Positions 23,277 to 29,787 of a stretch of 58,289 nucleotides of DNA are shown in pieces (positions within the stretch are counted from its first letter, which is position 1; every line of letters begins with the position of its first letter). Source of the DNA: a virus; the IMG/VR virus record IMGVR_UViG_3300027513_000017, positions 1-58,289 of that record; one strand, written 5' to 3'. The notes beneath the pieces are model-generated. The model saw only the letters and a program-made list of their open reading frames with translations, was not told the DNA's origin and made no database searches. Made by a program: the position numbers and the translations under genes.

Positions 23277-23686
23277 GCTTCAACAAAATCATTCTCGTTG
23301 GAAACCTCGGGCGCGATCCTGAATTGCGATACACAGGCAGTGGCACTCCAGTGTGTTCCTTCAGTGTCGCAACAACCGAAAAGCGGAAAGATGCCAGCGG
23401 GCAGTACACCGAAGAGACGACGTGGTTCCGCGTGACCGCGTGGCAAAAGATGGCCGAGACTGCCAGCCAGTATTTACAGAAGGGTCGTCAGGTTTATATC
23501 GAGGGACGATTGAGATCCGACAGTTACACCGATCGTGATGGCAAGGAACGTTACAACCTTGAGGTGACGGCTACTGATATGAAGTTTATCGGCGGCAATC
23601 AAAACGAGCACAGAGAGAGTCCTGTCACTGGCGGCCACAAACAGGAACCTAATCACGAACTATCAGACGAAGACGTGCCTTTTTAG
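23273..23686 (+). CDS. ssb: Single-stranded DNA-binding protein
   Basis: 137 aa. The OB fold starts MSFNKIILVGNLGRDPELRY and contains TTWFRVTAWQKMAE, GRQVYIEGRLRS and the DR.G..RY..EV strand. A short linker ends in DEDVPF, the acidic tip that recruits partner proteins. The length is normal for phage SSB. It completes the recombination module. Confidence 0.96.
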   Translation: MSFNKIILVGNLGRDPELRYTGSGTPVCSFSVATTEKRKDASGQYTEETTWFRVTAWQKMAETASQYLQKGRQVYIEGRLRSDSYTDRDGKERYNLEVTATDMKFIGGNQNEHRESPVTGGHKQEPNHELSDEDVPF

Positions 23687-23689
23687 CCC

Positions 23690-24376
23690 ATGCAAATCAA
23701 TCGCTGCTTAATCATCGACACCGAAACATCTGGCTTGGAAGAGTCAGCGGCTGTAATCGAGGTCGGCGCCATTCTCTACTCAGTAACGAATCGTTGTTCG
23801 ATTCAGGAACTTTCAACCCTATTACCAGCGGAGACGAACGAAGCCGAGTCGATCAATCGGATCAAGCCATCGGCACTTCAGGAGTTAATCGACGTTGGCG
23901 CTGGCTACTTACTCGAATCTCTCTACACGATGAGCAAGAAGGCAGATGTCTACGTTGCTCATAACGCTGAGTTTGACAGAAAGAAGATTCAGAACAACCC
24001 GACGTTCGTACCGATCGCGAATCTGCCCTGGGTTGACACGATGGATATGAAATGGCCGCAAGCAACACGAGAGCAAGGCTCACTAATCAATCTCGCGTTA
24101 GACCACGGTATCGGCGTAGCGAGCGCGCACAGAGCCTTAACCGACTGTCGGCTGATCGCTTCCCTCTTCGACCGCATGGAAGACTTACAGGGAATGTTCG
24201 CAATCGCGATGAGACCTAAGGGCGTCTTTCAAGCATTGGTGTCCTACGACGACCGCGAGCAGGCAAAGCAAGCGGGTTTTAAGTGGGACGGGACCGCGAA
24301 GACCTGGACGCGACGAATGGCAATCGAAGACGCCACAGCGTTGACGTTCAAAGTCAGACAGTTAGAAGCGGCTTAG
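23690..24376 (+). CDS. DnaQ-like DEDDh 3'-5' exonuclease with C-terminal extension
   Basis: 228 aa. IDTETSGLEES carries the first Asp and Glu, VAHNAEFDRKKI the second Asp, and HRALTDCRLIASLF the catalytic His and last Asp. Residues about 170-228 form a separate domain with YDDREQAKQAGFKWDGTAKT, the DUF3799/'DNA polymerase III epsilon-associated' type W-rich module that often ends such phage exonucleases. It could proofread, or trim ends during recombination. Confidence 0.9.
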   Translation: MQINRCLIIDTETSGLEESAAVIEVGAILYSVTNRCSIQELSTLLPAETNEAESINRIKPSALQELIDVGAGYLLESLYTMSKKADVYVAHNAEFDRKKIQNNPTFVPIANLPWVDTMDMKWPQATREQGSLINLALDHGIGVASAHRALTDCRLIASLFDRMEDLQGMFAIAMRPKGVFQALVSYDDREQAKQAGFKWDGTAKTWTRRMAIEDATALTFKVRQLEAA

Positions 24377-24387
24377 TTCTTTTCACA

Positions 24388-24552
24388 TTCAGGACGGGGT
24401 TATTCCTTTCCCCTATTCCCTGAAACGAGGCGTGTATCAATGATCGCGAGTCTCGGTATGCGCCTCTCTAAATCTCTAGGTCGTAAGGGGATGAGGTAAC
24501 GACCGGAGCGGCAAGGGAAGGCTCGACCCGATCCAATTGGGAATCTTCCCTT
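24388..24552 (+). ncRNA. Array of four hairpins, structured RNA candidate
   Basis: The 200-base gap between the exonuclease gene and the 24577 gene holds four consecutive inverted repeats: TTCAGG/CCTGAA (24388-24393, 24419-24424, with GGGG/CCCC inside), GAGGCG/CGCCTC (24427-24432, 24461-24466), GGTCGT/ACGACC (24479-24484, 24499-24504) and AAGGGAAG/CTTCCCTT (24513-24520, 24545-24552, containing the palindrome CCAATTGG). Such regular order is unlikely by chance. It may be a regulatory 5' leader, a small RNA or part of a replication origin. Confidence 0.5.
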
Positions 24553-24576
24553 CCGTCACATTCTTGAAAGGTAAAC

Positions 24577-24804
24577 ATGGCGAAGAAATCAACCAAGCGT
24601 GACGTGATTCTTACTGATGCCCGAATACGACTAGAGAACGCGAAGACGAATCTAGCAGAGCAGCAACGTCTCTTATTGGCCGCTGAGTTAGTAGTCCAGG
24701 CGCATCAGGAATCTTATGACGCCCTAGAGCGTTCGTTGGCTGCTACTCCACGAAAGAAAGCAGTCAAGAAAGATCAGCCTACGCTAGTGAAGGACGTAGC
24801 GTGA
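24577..24804 (+). CDS. Coiled-coil protein, 75 aa
   Basis: MAKKSTKRDVILTDARIRLE begins a heptad-rich helix (about residues 10-55) ending in a basic tail with RKKAVKKDQ. GAAAGG lies 9 bases upstream. It is isolated between two structured non-coding stretches. A DNA- or RNA-binding helper is possible but unproven. Confidence 0.62.
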   Translation: MAKKSTKRDVILTDARIRLENAKTNLAEQQRLLLAAELVVQAHQESYDALERSLAATPRKKAVKKDQPTLVKDVA

Positions 24805-25321
24805 AAAGGTTGAATCAAATCACTGATTCTGTAGTAAGATTATCCCGTTCTTTGAGAATGCTGCTAGACCCAGCACCGACTCACACCAACAGCGACTTTT
24901 CACAGTCGCGTTACGTTGCTTTTCTGACTTGTTGGCGGGTCGGTTTAGCGGTCTAACGTGCGCGACTTTGAAAGGTCGTTTTCGTTTTAGCGGCGACTTA
25001 AAAGAATAGGGCTGTGAGAATTGACCCCTAAGTCACAAAACTCACAGCCCAAAATACATCGGCTTGTTGAGGGTAACTTTACCATGTTTAAGCGTTCATC
25101 CACAACCTTGAGTGCGCGAGAAAATCAAGGTTCCTCGACAAGCAACTGTACGGGCAAACGGAAACCAGGCAACGGTGCAGTAGTTGATCTGCAAAGCGGG
25201 CTACGTCCTGGTCCTTAATCTGAGACTGGTTTATTCCAGACCCTACTAAGTTTGCTGCTGACGGTTACACGGTAAAGCCGAACCTGAGTCCCTCTCAGAA
25301 GGGAAGCCCTGTGTCTGAAAT
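24805..25321 (+). ncRNA. Long structured non-coding RNA candidate, about 450-500 nt
   Basis: This 517-base stretch has no supported gene and is dense in helices. A long compound stem is formed by TAGACC (24865-24870) with GGTCTA (24950-24955), ACCGACTC (24875-24882) with GGGTCGGT (24937-24944), CCAACA (24886-24891) with TGTTGG (24930-24935) and the hairpin GCGACT/AGTCGC (24892-24897, 24904-24909). Then come GCGACTT/AGGTCGT (24962-24979), a perfect 10-bp stem GGGCTGTGAG/CTCACAGCCC (25009-25018, 25041-25050), CTTGTTGAGG/CCTCGACAAG (25063-25072, 25133-25142) enclosing AACCTTGA/TCAAGGTT, ACTGTA/TGCAGT (25145-25181), and TCAGA-AGGG/CCCT-TCTGA (25295-25318). No tRNA or known riboswitch is recognised. 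Confidence 0.6.
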
Positions 25322-25582
25322 ATGATTTTCTTCACCGTAGCAAGAGCCAGATTCGAGACAGGAGAAGCATGTTGCCTCTGTTTGAAGTTCATCAACCCAG
25401 GTCAATCGTATGTGAGAACGGAATCGAGAACAGCGCATTACAAGTGCGCGAAGAACAAAGGGTGGCGCAGACGGTCACGAGCCAAGCCGAAACCGAAGCC
25501 GCAAGAGATTCGAGAGCAGTCGAGCAAGGTGTTAAAGGTCGTCAGAAGCGGCGAAGTAATCAAGCGGATTCCGCCGCCGTAA
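25322..25582 (+). CDS. Zinc-finger protein, 86 aa
   Basis: The protein has CCLCLKFINPGQSYVRTE and then AHYKC, a Cys/His set like that of PARP-type or related small phage zinc fingers (C..C...G........H..C). A very basic middle (KGWRRRSRAKPKPKPQ) follows. The ATG at 25322 directly follows the structured region and has no clear Shine-Dalgarno. Confidence 0.6.
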   Translation: MIFFTVARARFETGEACCLCLKFINPGQSYVRTESRTAHYKCAKNKGWRRRSRAKPKPKPQEIREQSSKVLKVVRSGEVIKRIPPP

Positions 25583-25584
25583 AG

Positions 25585-25953
25585 GTGTGGCGCGAGACTT
25601 TCAAACTGAACTTAAAACTCGGATTCAAAATCGACATAGATGTCACTGTCACGAACTTGGACGCATGGCGATCATTACTAAACGAGTGGAAAGAAAAGAA
25701 GTGGAATCCTCTGAGTATCAAGGAGCAATTAAGTGAGTACGAACGTAGACAGTCGAACAGCTACACCAGAAGCGTTCAGCAACCTCCTCAGCGGAGAACG
25801 AATGCGGAAAATAATCCAGATGGGCTACCCGAACGGCGGGACTCTCGAGTGTCCGTTTTGCGGCAAAGGGAAAGAGTTGACGCTAGAACAGGTGGTCAAA
25901 CTCTTGACGACATCTTGGCCCAAGCTTTGTCGAGAGTGTCAAAAACCGGCTGA
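25585..25953 (+). CDS. Hypothetical protein, up to 122 aa; 3' half overlaps another gene
   Basis: GTG 25585 lies 2 bases after the previous stop and opens MWRETFKLNLKLGFKIDIDV, followed by LDAWRSLLNEWKEKKWNPLS. This first part (25585-25735) is the only plausible coding frame in its stretch. The frame stays open to 25953 but from 25733 it overlaps a zinc-ribbon gene in another frame, so the true C-terminus is uncertain. A sequencing frameshift joining the two is also possible. Confidence 0.45.
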   Translation: MWRETFKLNLKLGFKIDIDVTVTNLDAWRSLLNEWKEKKWNPLSIKEQLSEYERRQSNSYTRSVQQPPQRRTNAENNPDGLPERRDSRVSVLRQRERVDARTGGQTLDDILAQALSRVSKTG

Positions 25954-25969
25954 CTTGAAAACGAAATGA
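25733..25969 (+). CDS. Zinc-ribbon protein, 78 aa
   Basis: GTG start. The second half contains LECPFCGKGKELTLEQVVK and LCRECQKPAD, two CxxC knuckles 24 residues apart. The ATG of the next gene overlaps the stop (ATGA), which supports this frame over the one it overlaps. Confidence 0.65.
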   Translation: MSTNVDSRTATPEAFSNLLSGERMRKIIQMGYPNGGTLECPFCGKGKELTLEQVVKLLTTSWPKLCRECQKPADLKTK

Positions 25970-26220
25970 GACTCAAACTCTGTCGAGATAAAAATTGCTT
26001 GCGGCGAGGGATAGAGTTACCGATCACGGACTTCCCTAAGAACGTCAAGTATCTGACCCAGGGGGAGCGCGACGGGCGACACCCTTACTGCCGTCGATGC
26101 AGCGTCCGTCGAACAGCAGAGTACAAAGAGAACATCCGAACATTGATTGCTAGAGGTGCGATGATCACAGTTCCGCCCTCGTTCCGTACTGACTACCACA
26201 AGAAAGAGCAGGCAGCGTGA
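25966..26220 (+). CDS. Zinc-ribbon protein, 84 aa
   Basis: MRLKLCRDKNCLRRGIELPI with a later YCRRCSVRR gives a C....C...C..C ribbon. P.TDFPKN resembles the F.KN segment that sits between the two Cys pairs in phage HNH-adjacent zinc proteins. The end is basic. Overlaps the next gene by 4 bp. Confidence 0.62.
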   Translation: MRLKLCRDKNCLRRGIELPITDFPKNVKYLTQGERDGRHPYCRRCSVRRTAEYKENIRTLIARGAMITVPPSFRTDYHKKEQAA

Positions 26221-26462
26221 GCGAAGCAGAACGCATAGCAGCAATCCAAGAGGCGCAGATGGAACTCTTTCAAGTTCGTTCTGAGTTTCAGGCGAAGCGA
26301 AAAGAGATCAAGCGACGACTCGAGCAGTTACGCGCTAACGGACTCAAGATGTGTCGGGCTTGCCGCTTAGATATGCCGTTCGAGCAGTTCGCGGTTGATC
26401 GTCAGAAGCTACTCCAGTTAGACAGCTATTGTCGTGAGTGTAGGAAGAAGAAAGCAGCATGA
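26217..26462 (+). CDS. Coiled-coil plus zinc-ribbon protein, 81 aa
   Basis: A GTG start gives MSEAERIAAIQEAQMELFQV and a 40-residue charged helix, then MCRACRLDMPFEQFAVDRQK and SYCRECRKKKAA. The CxxC...F..F...C..C ribbon is the same type as in the preceding gene, so the two may be diverged duplicates. Overlaps the next gene by 4 bp. Confidence 0.63.
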   Translation: MSEAERIAAIQEAQMELFQVRSEFQAKRKEIKRRLEQLRANGLKMCRACRLDMPFEQFAVDRQKLLQLDSYCRECRKKKAA

Positions 26463-26596
26463 CCCCAACACCACCACTACCGAACTACAAGTGTTTCGAG
26501 CGCGGCTCAGGTCGGGGGAAAGCGCATCTCTTTTTGAATAACGCGATTGTCTGTGAGTGTGGGGAGAGACGAAGAAAGTTTGAGAAGCAGAGATAG
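26459..26596 (+). CDS. Small Cys-containing protein, 45 aa
   Basis: MTPTPPLPNYKCFERGSGRG is followed by KAHLF and VCECGERRRKFEKQR. One isolated Cys, a His and a CEC cluster could hold a zinc. The ATGA overlap with the upstream gene and 2-base spacing to the next support translation. Confidence 0.55.
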   Translation: MTPTPPLPNYKCFERGSGRGKAHLFLNNAIVCECGERRRKFEKQR

Positions 26597-26598
26597 CA

Positions 26599-26931
26599 AT
26601 GTCCGCATCACTTCCACTATTTGACTCGATCTTTGCTGGACAGCCAGTAGCGATCCCGCGTCAAGAGTTGGAAGCAGCAAGCCGCAAGCATGATCCCGAA
26701 TCGAGCAAACGGGCGGCAAGAGAGATTGAGAGTTCCGGCGCACTCAAGGGGCAGCGGTTGATCGCGCTTCGATTGGTTGAGCAGTATCCAGGCAGAAGCA
26801 GCAAGGAACTCGCACAACTTGGGACGCTGGATAGATACCAGTTGGCCCGCAGACTTCCAGAGATGGTGAAAGAGAATCACTTGAGAGTTACGCAGGAAGG
26901 ATCAGAAGATCAAAGGTGGTGGTTGAAATGA
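26599..26931 (+). CDS. Winged-helix DNA-binding protein, 110 aa
   Basis: Residues about 40-110 read as a winged helix: HDPESSKRAAREIESSGALK leads into LIALRLVEQYPGRSSKELAQ, a recognition helix TLDRYQLARRLPEMV and a wing ending in WWLK. The same layout is found in small phage helix-turn-helix proteins near replication or nuclease genes. A transcription or replication role is inferred. Confidence 0.65.
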   Translation: MSASLPLFDSIFAGQPVAIPRQELEAASRKHDPESSKRAAREIESSGALKGQRLIALRLVEQYPGRSSKELAQLGTLDRYQLARRLPEMVKENHLRVTQEGSEDQRWWLK

Positions 26932-27203
26932 CTCTAATCCTGGCATCGCTAACCGTCTTGCTCTTGAGTCACGTAGGCCACTGCCTTTGGTTCGACCGTA
27001 AGCAGCTCAGCTTAAAAGAAGAAGTGAAAGAGTTGAAGGACGTGATTCTGACACTTGAATCAATGGAGTCGAAAGCAATCAAGGACTTAGCGAAACGAGA
27101 CATTGAATACGACAAGTCCGTCACAGATCACTATCGAGAGCATAGATGTATTAAGCGAGAGAGGCCGGAAGAATGGCCGGAGATTGTTGGAATAGGAGAT
27201 TGA
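26928..27203 (+). CDS. Membrane-anchored coiled-coil protein, 91 aa
   Basis: ATG 26928 overlaps the upstream stop. An N-terminal hydrophobic helix (TLILASLTVLLLSHVGHCLW) is followed by a charged coiled coil. This architecture directly before the endolysin gene fits an inner-membrane spanin (Rz-like) or a lysis accessory, but no outer partner overlaps it. Confidence 0.62.
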   Translation: MTLILASLTVLLLSHVGHCLWFDRKQLSLKEEVKELKDVILTLESMESKAIKDLAKRDIEYDKSVTDHYREHRCIKRERPEEWPEIVGIGD

Positions 27204-27683
27204 ATGTTAACCACGAAATCAAACGAACGACTAGCAAAGGTCCATCCACTTCTTGCTGAGAAGGTACGGCTAATCTGCCAGACGTTGGCCCGCGATGGTC
27301 TGGACATTCAGATAGTACAAGGACTCCGCACCTTCGCAGAGCAGGATGCCTTATTCGCTCAAGGGCGCACGAAGGCAGGACCGAAGGTGACGAACGCGAG
27401 AGGAGGGCAGAGCAATCACAACTTCGGCCTTGCAGTCGATCTATGTCCGTTCGTGAATGGCAAGCCTCAGTGGGAAGACAGCGCGACGTTTCAGAAGATC
27501 GGCAAGGAAGCGAAGTTACTCAAGTTGGAATGGGGCGGCGATTGGGTGAAGTTTAACGACAGGCCGCATGTGCAGTTGCCAGGATTAACGATGAAGGACT
27601 GCAACACGATTTACAACAAGAGCGGGCGCGTCTTACAGAAAGTTTGGGACGCAGCTACAGCAGCGTTCGTGAAGAAAGTTTAG
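27204..27683 (+). CDS. M15 peptidase endolysin (L-Ala-D-Glu type)
   Basis: 159 aa. VQGLRTFAEQDALFAQGRTK, then SNHNFGLAVDLCPF (zinc ligands His and Asp) and DRPHVQLPG (catalytic and third ligand His region) form the M15C/VanY-like zinc peptidase core seen in T5-type endolysins. It cuts the peptide stem of peptidoglycan. No signal peptide is present, so a holin is required. It sits in the middle operon, about 3 kb away from the holin candidate at 30851. Confidence 0.92.
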   Translation: MLTTKSNERLAKVHPLLAEKVRLICQTLARDGLDIQIVQGLRTFAEQDALFAQGRTKAGPKVTNARGGQSNHNFGLAVDLCPFVNGKPQWEDSATFQKIGKEAKLLKLEWGGDWVKFNDRPHVQLPGLTMKDCNTIYNKSGRVLQKVWDAATAAFVKKV

Positions 27684-27687
27684 CCCA

Positions 27688-27774
27688 ATGAAACGCCTCC
27701 TACCTTACACAACTATTCCGGTGTTGATTGTATTGGTATCTATGGTGGCTTTACTGAGGGAGAAGAAGCGATAG
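27688..27774 (+). CDS. Membrane micropeptide, 28 aa, possible lysis helper
   Basis: ATG 27688 lies 4 bases after the endolysin stop. MKRLLPYTTIPVLIVLVSMV continues ALLREKKR: a basic N-terminus, one short hydrophobic helix and a basic end. Its place behind the endolysin suggests a pinholin- or antiholin-like role. Only inferred. Confidence 0.48.
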   Translation: MKRLLPYTTIPVLIVLVSMVALLREKKR

Positions 27775-27835
27775 GGAAAGACGCCTGACCGAGTAGCGAC
27801 GTCATGGATCGAAAGACAGAACGGAGCGTGTAGCG

Positions 27836-28222
27836 ATGCTACCTGAAGAATTAAAAGCGGCACTACTGGCGGACGGCTGGCGCATTGAACGTGATGGTTA
27901 TCAATGGCGCAACAGTGGTGTTGATTGGTGGGCGTGGAAGCGGTTTGTCGAAACTGTCGATTGTCAGTGCAATGACAAGCCTCCGCACATAGCTATTTTG
28001 CCGTGGCATCACGAAGACAGACGTTCGGTGGAGTTCTCCATTACAGGCGAAGTGCAAGGCGGATTGTGGGTGAAGCTCGACGTGTACAGCGTAGCGATGG
28101 ATGACGCAATGGCTACGATTGAAAGTGCCAAGAGCATTTTAATAACAGCGTGGAATGCCGCCGCTTCCAAGCCCGTTGAGATTCTGCAATCTCAGGACGT
28201 AGCAACACGGTCAGGCGTCTAG
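27836..28222 (+). CDS. Hypothetical protein, 128 aa
   Basis: MLPEELKAALLADGWRIERD is followed by a Trp-rich region (YQWRNSGVDWWAWKRF), CQCNDKPPH and a beta segment RSVEFSITGEVQGGLWVKL, ending in a helix. A small alpha/beta domain is likely. I recognise no family. Confidence 0.62.
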   Translation: MLPEELKAALLADGWRIERDGYQWRNSGVDWWAWKRFVETVDCQCNDKPPHIAILPWHHEDRRSVEFSITGEVQGGLWVKLDVYSVAMDDAMATIESAKSILITAWNAAASKPVEILQSQDVATRSGV

Positions 28223-28287
28223 CTTGAATCTTAGTTTTGAGGCCCACCAATGAAACCGATGACTAATCCAGAGAGGGAGCGGGAGAA

Positions 28288-28596
28288 ATGATTGTTTCAT
28301 GTAGTCAATGCGGCGGCTTGCAGACAACGAAGCCGCTAGAGTCGTTTGCGGGGAGGCCTTGCAAGTGCCCGATCCAGCCTAAGCCTATAAAGAGCTACCC
28401 AAACATGACTCCGATCTTTTCAGCGATAGCAGATCGTGATGAGCATCGGCGGCTGATTCTAGCCGTAGTAGAAGCAGCGAATCCGTGGGCGAAGGCATGG
28501 GCAACAATGGGAAGCAGTCCGACTGACTCGGAGGAGCACGCTCTAGCACAGGCAGTGTTTGCTCTCCTTCACTTTGAGGAGCTACAAGGGAAATGA
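28288..28596 (+). CDS. Protein with N-terminal zinc ribbon, 102 aa
   Basis: MIVSCSQCGGLQTTKPLESF and PCKCP place two CxC/CxxC knuckles at residues 5-27. The rest is helical with HRRLILAVVEAANPWAKAWA. GGGAG lies 8 bases before the ATG. Function unknown. Confidence 0.62.
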   Translation: MIVSCSQCGGLQTTKPLESFAGRPCKCPIQPKPIKSYPNMTPIFSAIADRDEHRRLILAVVEAANPWAKAWATMGSSPTDSEEHALAQAVFALLHFEELQGK

Positions 28597-28784
28597 GTAA
28601 GGAACTGGTTTCAATCACGCGCACGATTAACGATCTGGAAATCTATGTTGACGATGAAGTGGCCGAGGACGAGATTGAGGTTGACTACTTTCTACCGCGT
28701 AACAAACATCGGATTACTGTGCGACTTAAAACAAAAGACGTGTTACCCGAATTGTGGGCACGGCTTCAACAGGATCACAAGTAA
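28593..28784 (+). CDS. Hypothetical protein, 63 aa
   Basis: MSKELVSITRTINDLEIYVD leads into an acidic beta-rich segment (EVAEDEIEVDYFLPRNKHRI). Overlaps the upstream gene by 4 bp and the next by 1. No family recognised. Confidence 0.6.
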   Translation: MSKELVSITRTINDLEIYVDDEVAEDEIEVDYFLPRNKHRITVRLKTKDVLPELWARLQQDHK

Positions 28785-28987
28785 TGGAAACACGGAGTTG
28801 GATCGACTTAACACTAGATCGCAATCTCACCCCTCGTGCTGAATCAATCATGGCTGAGATACACGGAGTACGCGAAGACGAGCCAGAAGACGTACCGGAC
28901 ACGAAGTACAGCATGGCAGAGATCGCAAGCTGGATTCAGTCGGGGCAGAAGCCGCGTACATGGAGACGAGTATGGTTCGTGCGGTGA
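28784..28987 (+). CDS. Hypothetical protein, 67 aa
   Basis: ATG 28784 shares its first base with the previous stop codon. METRSWIDLTLDRNLTPRAE continues with an acidic centre and SMAEIASWIQSGQKPRTWRR. Two short helices are likely. No family recognised. Confidence 0.58.
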   Translation: METRSWIDLTLDRNLTPRAESIMAEIHGVREDEPEDVPDTKYSMAEIASWIQSGQKPRTWRRVWFVR

Positions 28988-29172
28988 CTCGATTAGAAAA
29001 GGCGGCATGGGTAGTGGGCCTACTCACTGTCGCGCTAATCCTGTGGTCACTAATCACGCAGGAGCCTGTCACTAACGAGCGCACCGTCATCGGCAAAACA
29101 ACCTACTACGGCGAGAATCCACCTCGGGTAACGGTCTACTACTCCGATGGAACGAAGGAAGTGGTTAAGTGA
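28972..29172 (+). CDS. Single-pass membrane protein, 66 aa
   Basis: The ATG at 28972 gives MVRAVTRLEKAAWVVGLLTV; an ATG at 28960 is equally possible. One hydrophobic helix is followed by a beta-like tail PRVTVYYSDGTKEVV. Overlaps the next gene by 4 bp. The function is unknown. Confidence 0.58.
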   Translation: MVRAVTRLEKAAWVVGLLTVALILWSLITQEPVTNERTVIGKTTYYGENPPRVTVYYSDGTKEVVK

Positions 29173-29378
29173 GCCGCAAGAATCCTAATCAAGCGGAGGC
29201 AGACAGTAAGGCACTGAAGGTCGCGTGTCCCTACTGCCACGCAGCGATAGGCGAGCCGTGTTGGATATTGAAGGCCAAGAACGGCAAGCCGCAGGAAGTT
29301 GCTTATGTTCCACACCGGCACCGAGTCAAGGAAGCGTGGCGCAAGCGATTTCAGAGGGTCAACGGCAATGGCGCATAG
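29169..29378 (+). CDS. Phage zinc-binding protein (CPxC...PC...H type), 69 aa
   Basis: ACPYCHAAIGEPCWI followed by YVPHRHRVKEAW is a compact module common in phage early proteins: CPxC, G.PC and H..R on a helix. Nucleic-acid binding is likely. A GTG start at 29169 overlaps the upstream stop. Confidence 0.68.
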   Translation: MSRKNPNQAEADSKALKVACPYCHAAIGEPCWILKAKNGKPQEVAYVPHRHRVKEAWRKRFQRVNGNGA

Positions 29379-29733
29379 CGATATCTGGACACCTGAACAG
29401 TTAGCTACCTATCGAGCGATGCAGGCTGAGTACATCGAGAGCACGAACAAAATGGCGAAACGAATTGACGACAACCACAAGAGCATCGTTGACGGACTCA
29501 GGGCCGTTGGTGCAACAGTGCAATCGCTCGCGGCACTTGGCAAAGGCGCACCGGACATCCTCTGCGGTTTTAGAAATCAGAACTGGACGTTTGAAATTAA
29601 GAATCCATTGATGCCGCCGTCGAAGCGAAAGCTAACTGAAGCGGAGGAGGACTGGCACGATCAATGGAAGGGACAGGTGTCAGTTATCGAGACTTTGGAC
29701 GAAGCCTTGATAGCTATTGGAGCGGCGAAATGA
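29368..29733 (+). CDS. VRR-NUC-like PD-(D/E)XK nuclease
   Basis: 121 aa from ATG 29368. IVDGLRAVGATVQSLAALGK, GAPDILCGFRNQNWTFEIKN and DWHDQWKGQVSVIETLDEAL follow the VRR-NUC order: a Gly-rich start, PD, E-x-K and the closing W....GQV helix. The catalytic Asp, Glu and Lys are visible. This family includes Holliday-junction or structure-specific nucleases. It overlaps the gene before it by 11 bp. Confidence 0.83.
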   Translation: MAHSDIWTPEQLATYRAMQAEYIESTNKMAKRIDDNHKSIVDGLRAVGATVQSLAALGKGAPDILCGFRNQNWTFEIKNPLMPPSKRKLTEAEEDWHDQWKGQVSVIETLDEALIAIGAAK

Positions 29734-29787
29734 ACTCAAACGAACCTCACCCGACTTAAACGATCTTAACGTGGGGAGATTAACAAA

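Noticed and set aside
25021-25218. A 65-aa frame with TTG start inside the structured region
   Set aside because: No ribosome binding site, no recognisable fold, and it runs straight through paired helices. It is treated as chance.
19791-25321. A CRISPR array or CRISPR-like repeats among the regular hairpins and operators
   Set aside because: The repeated units are either palindromic operators in promoters or hairpins with unrelated sequences. There is no constant repeat with equal-sized spacers and no cas gene.
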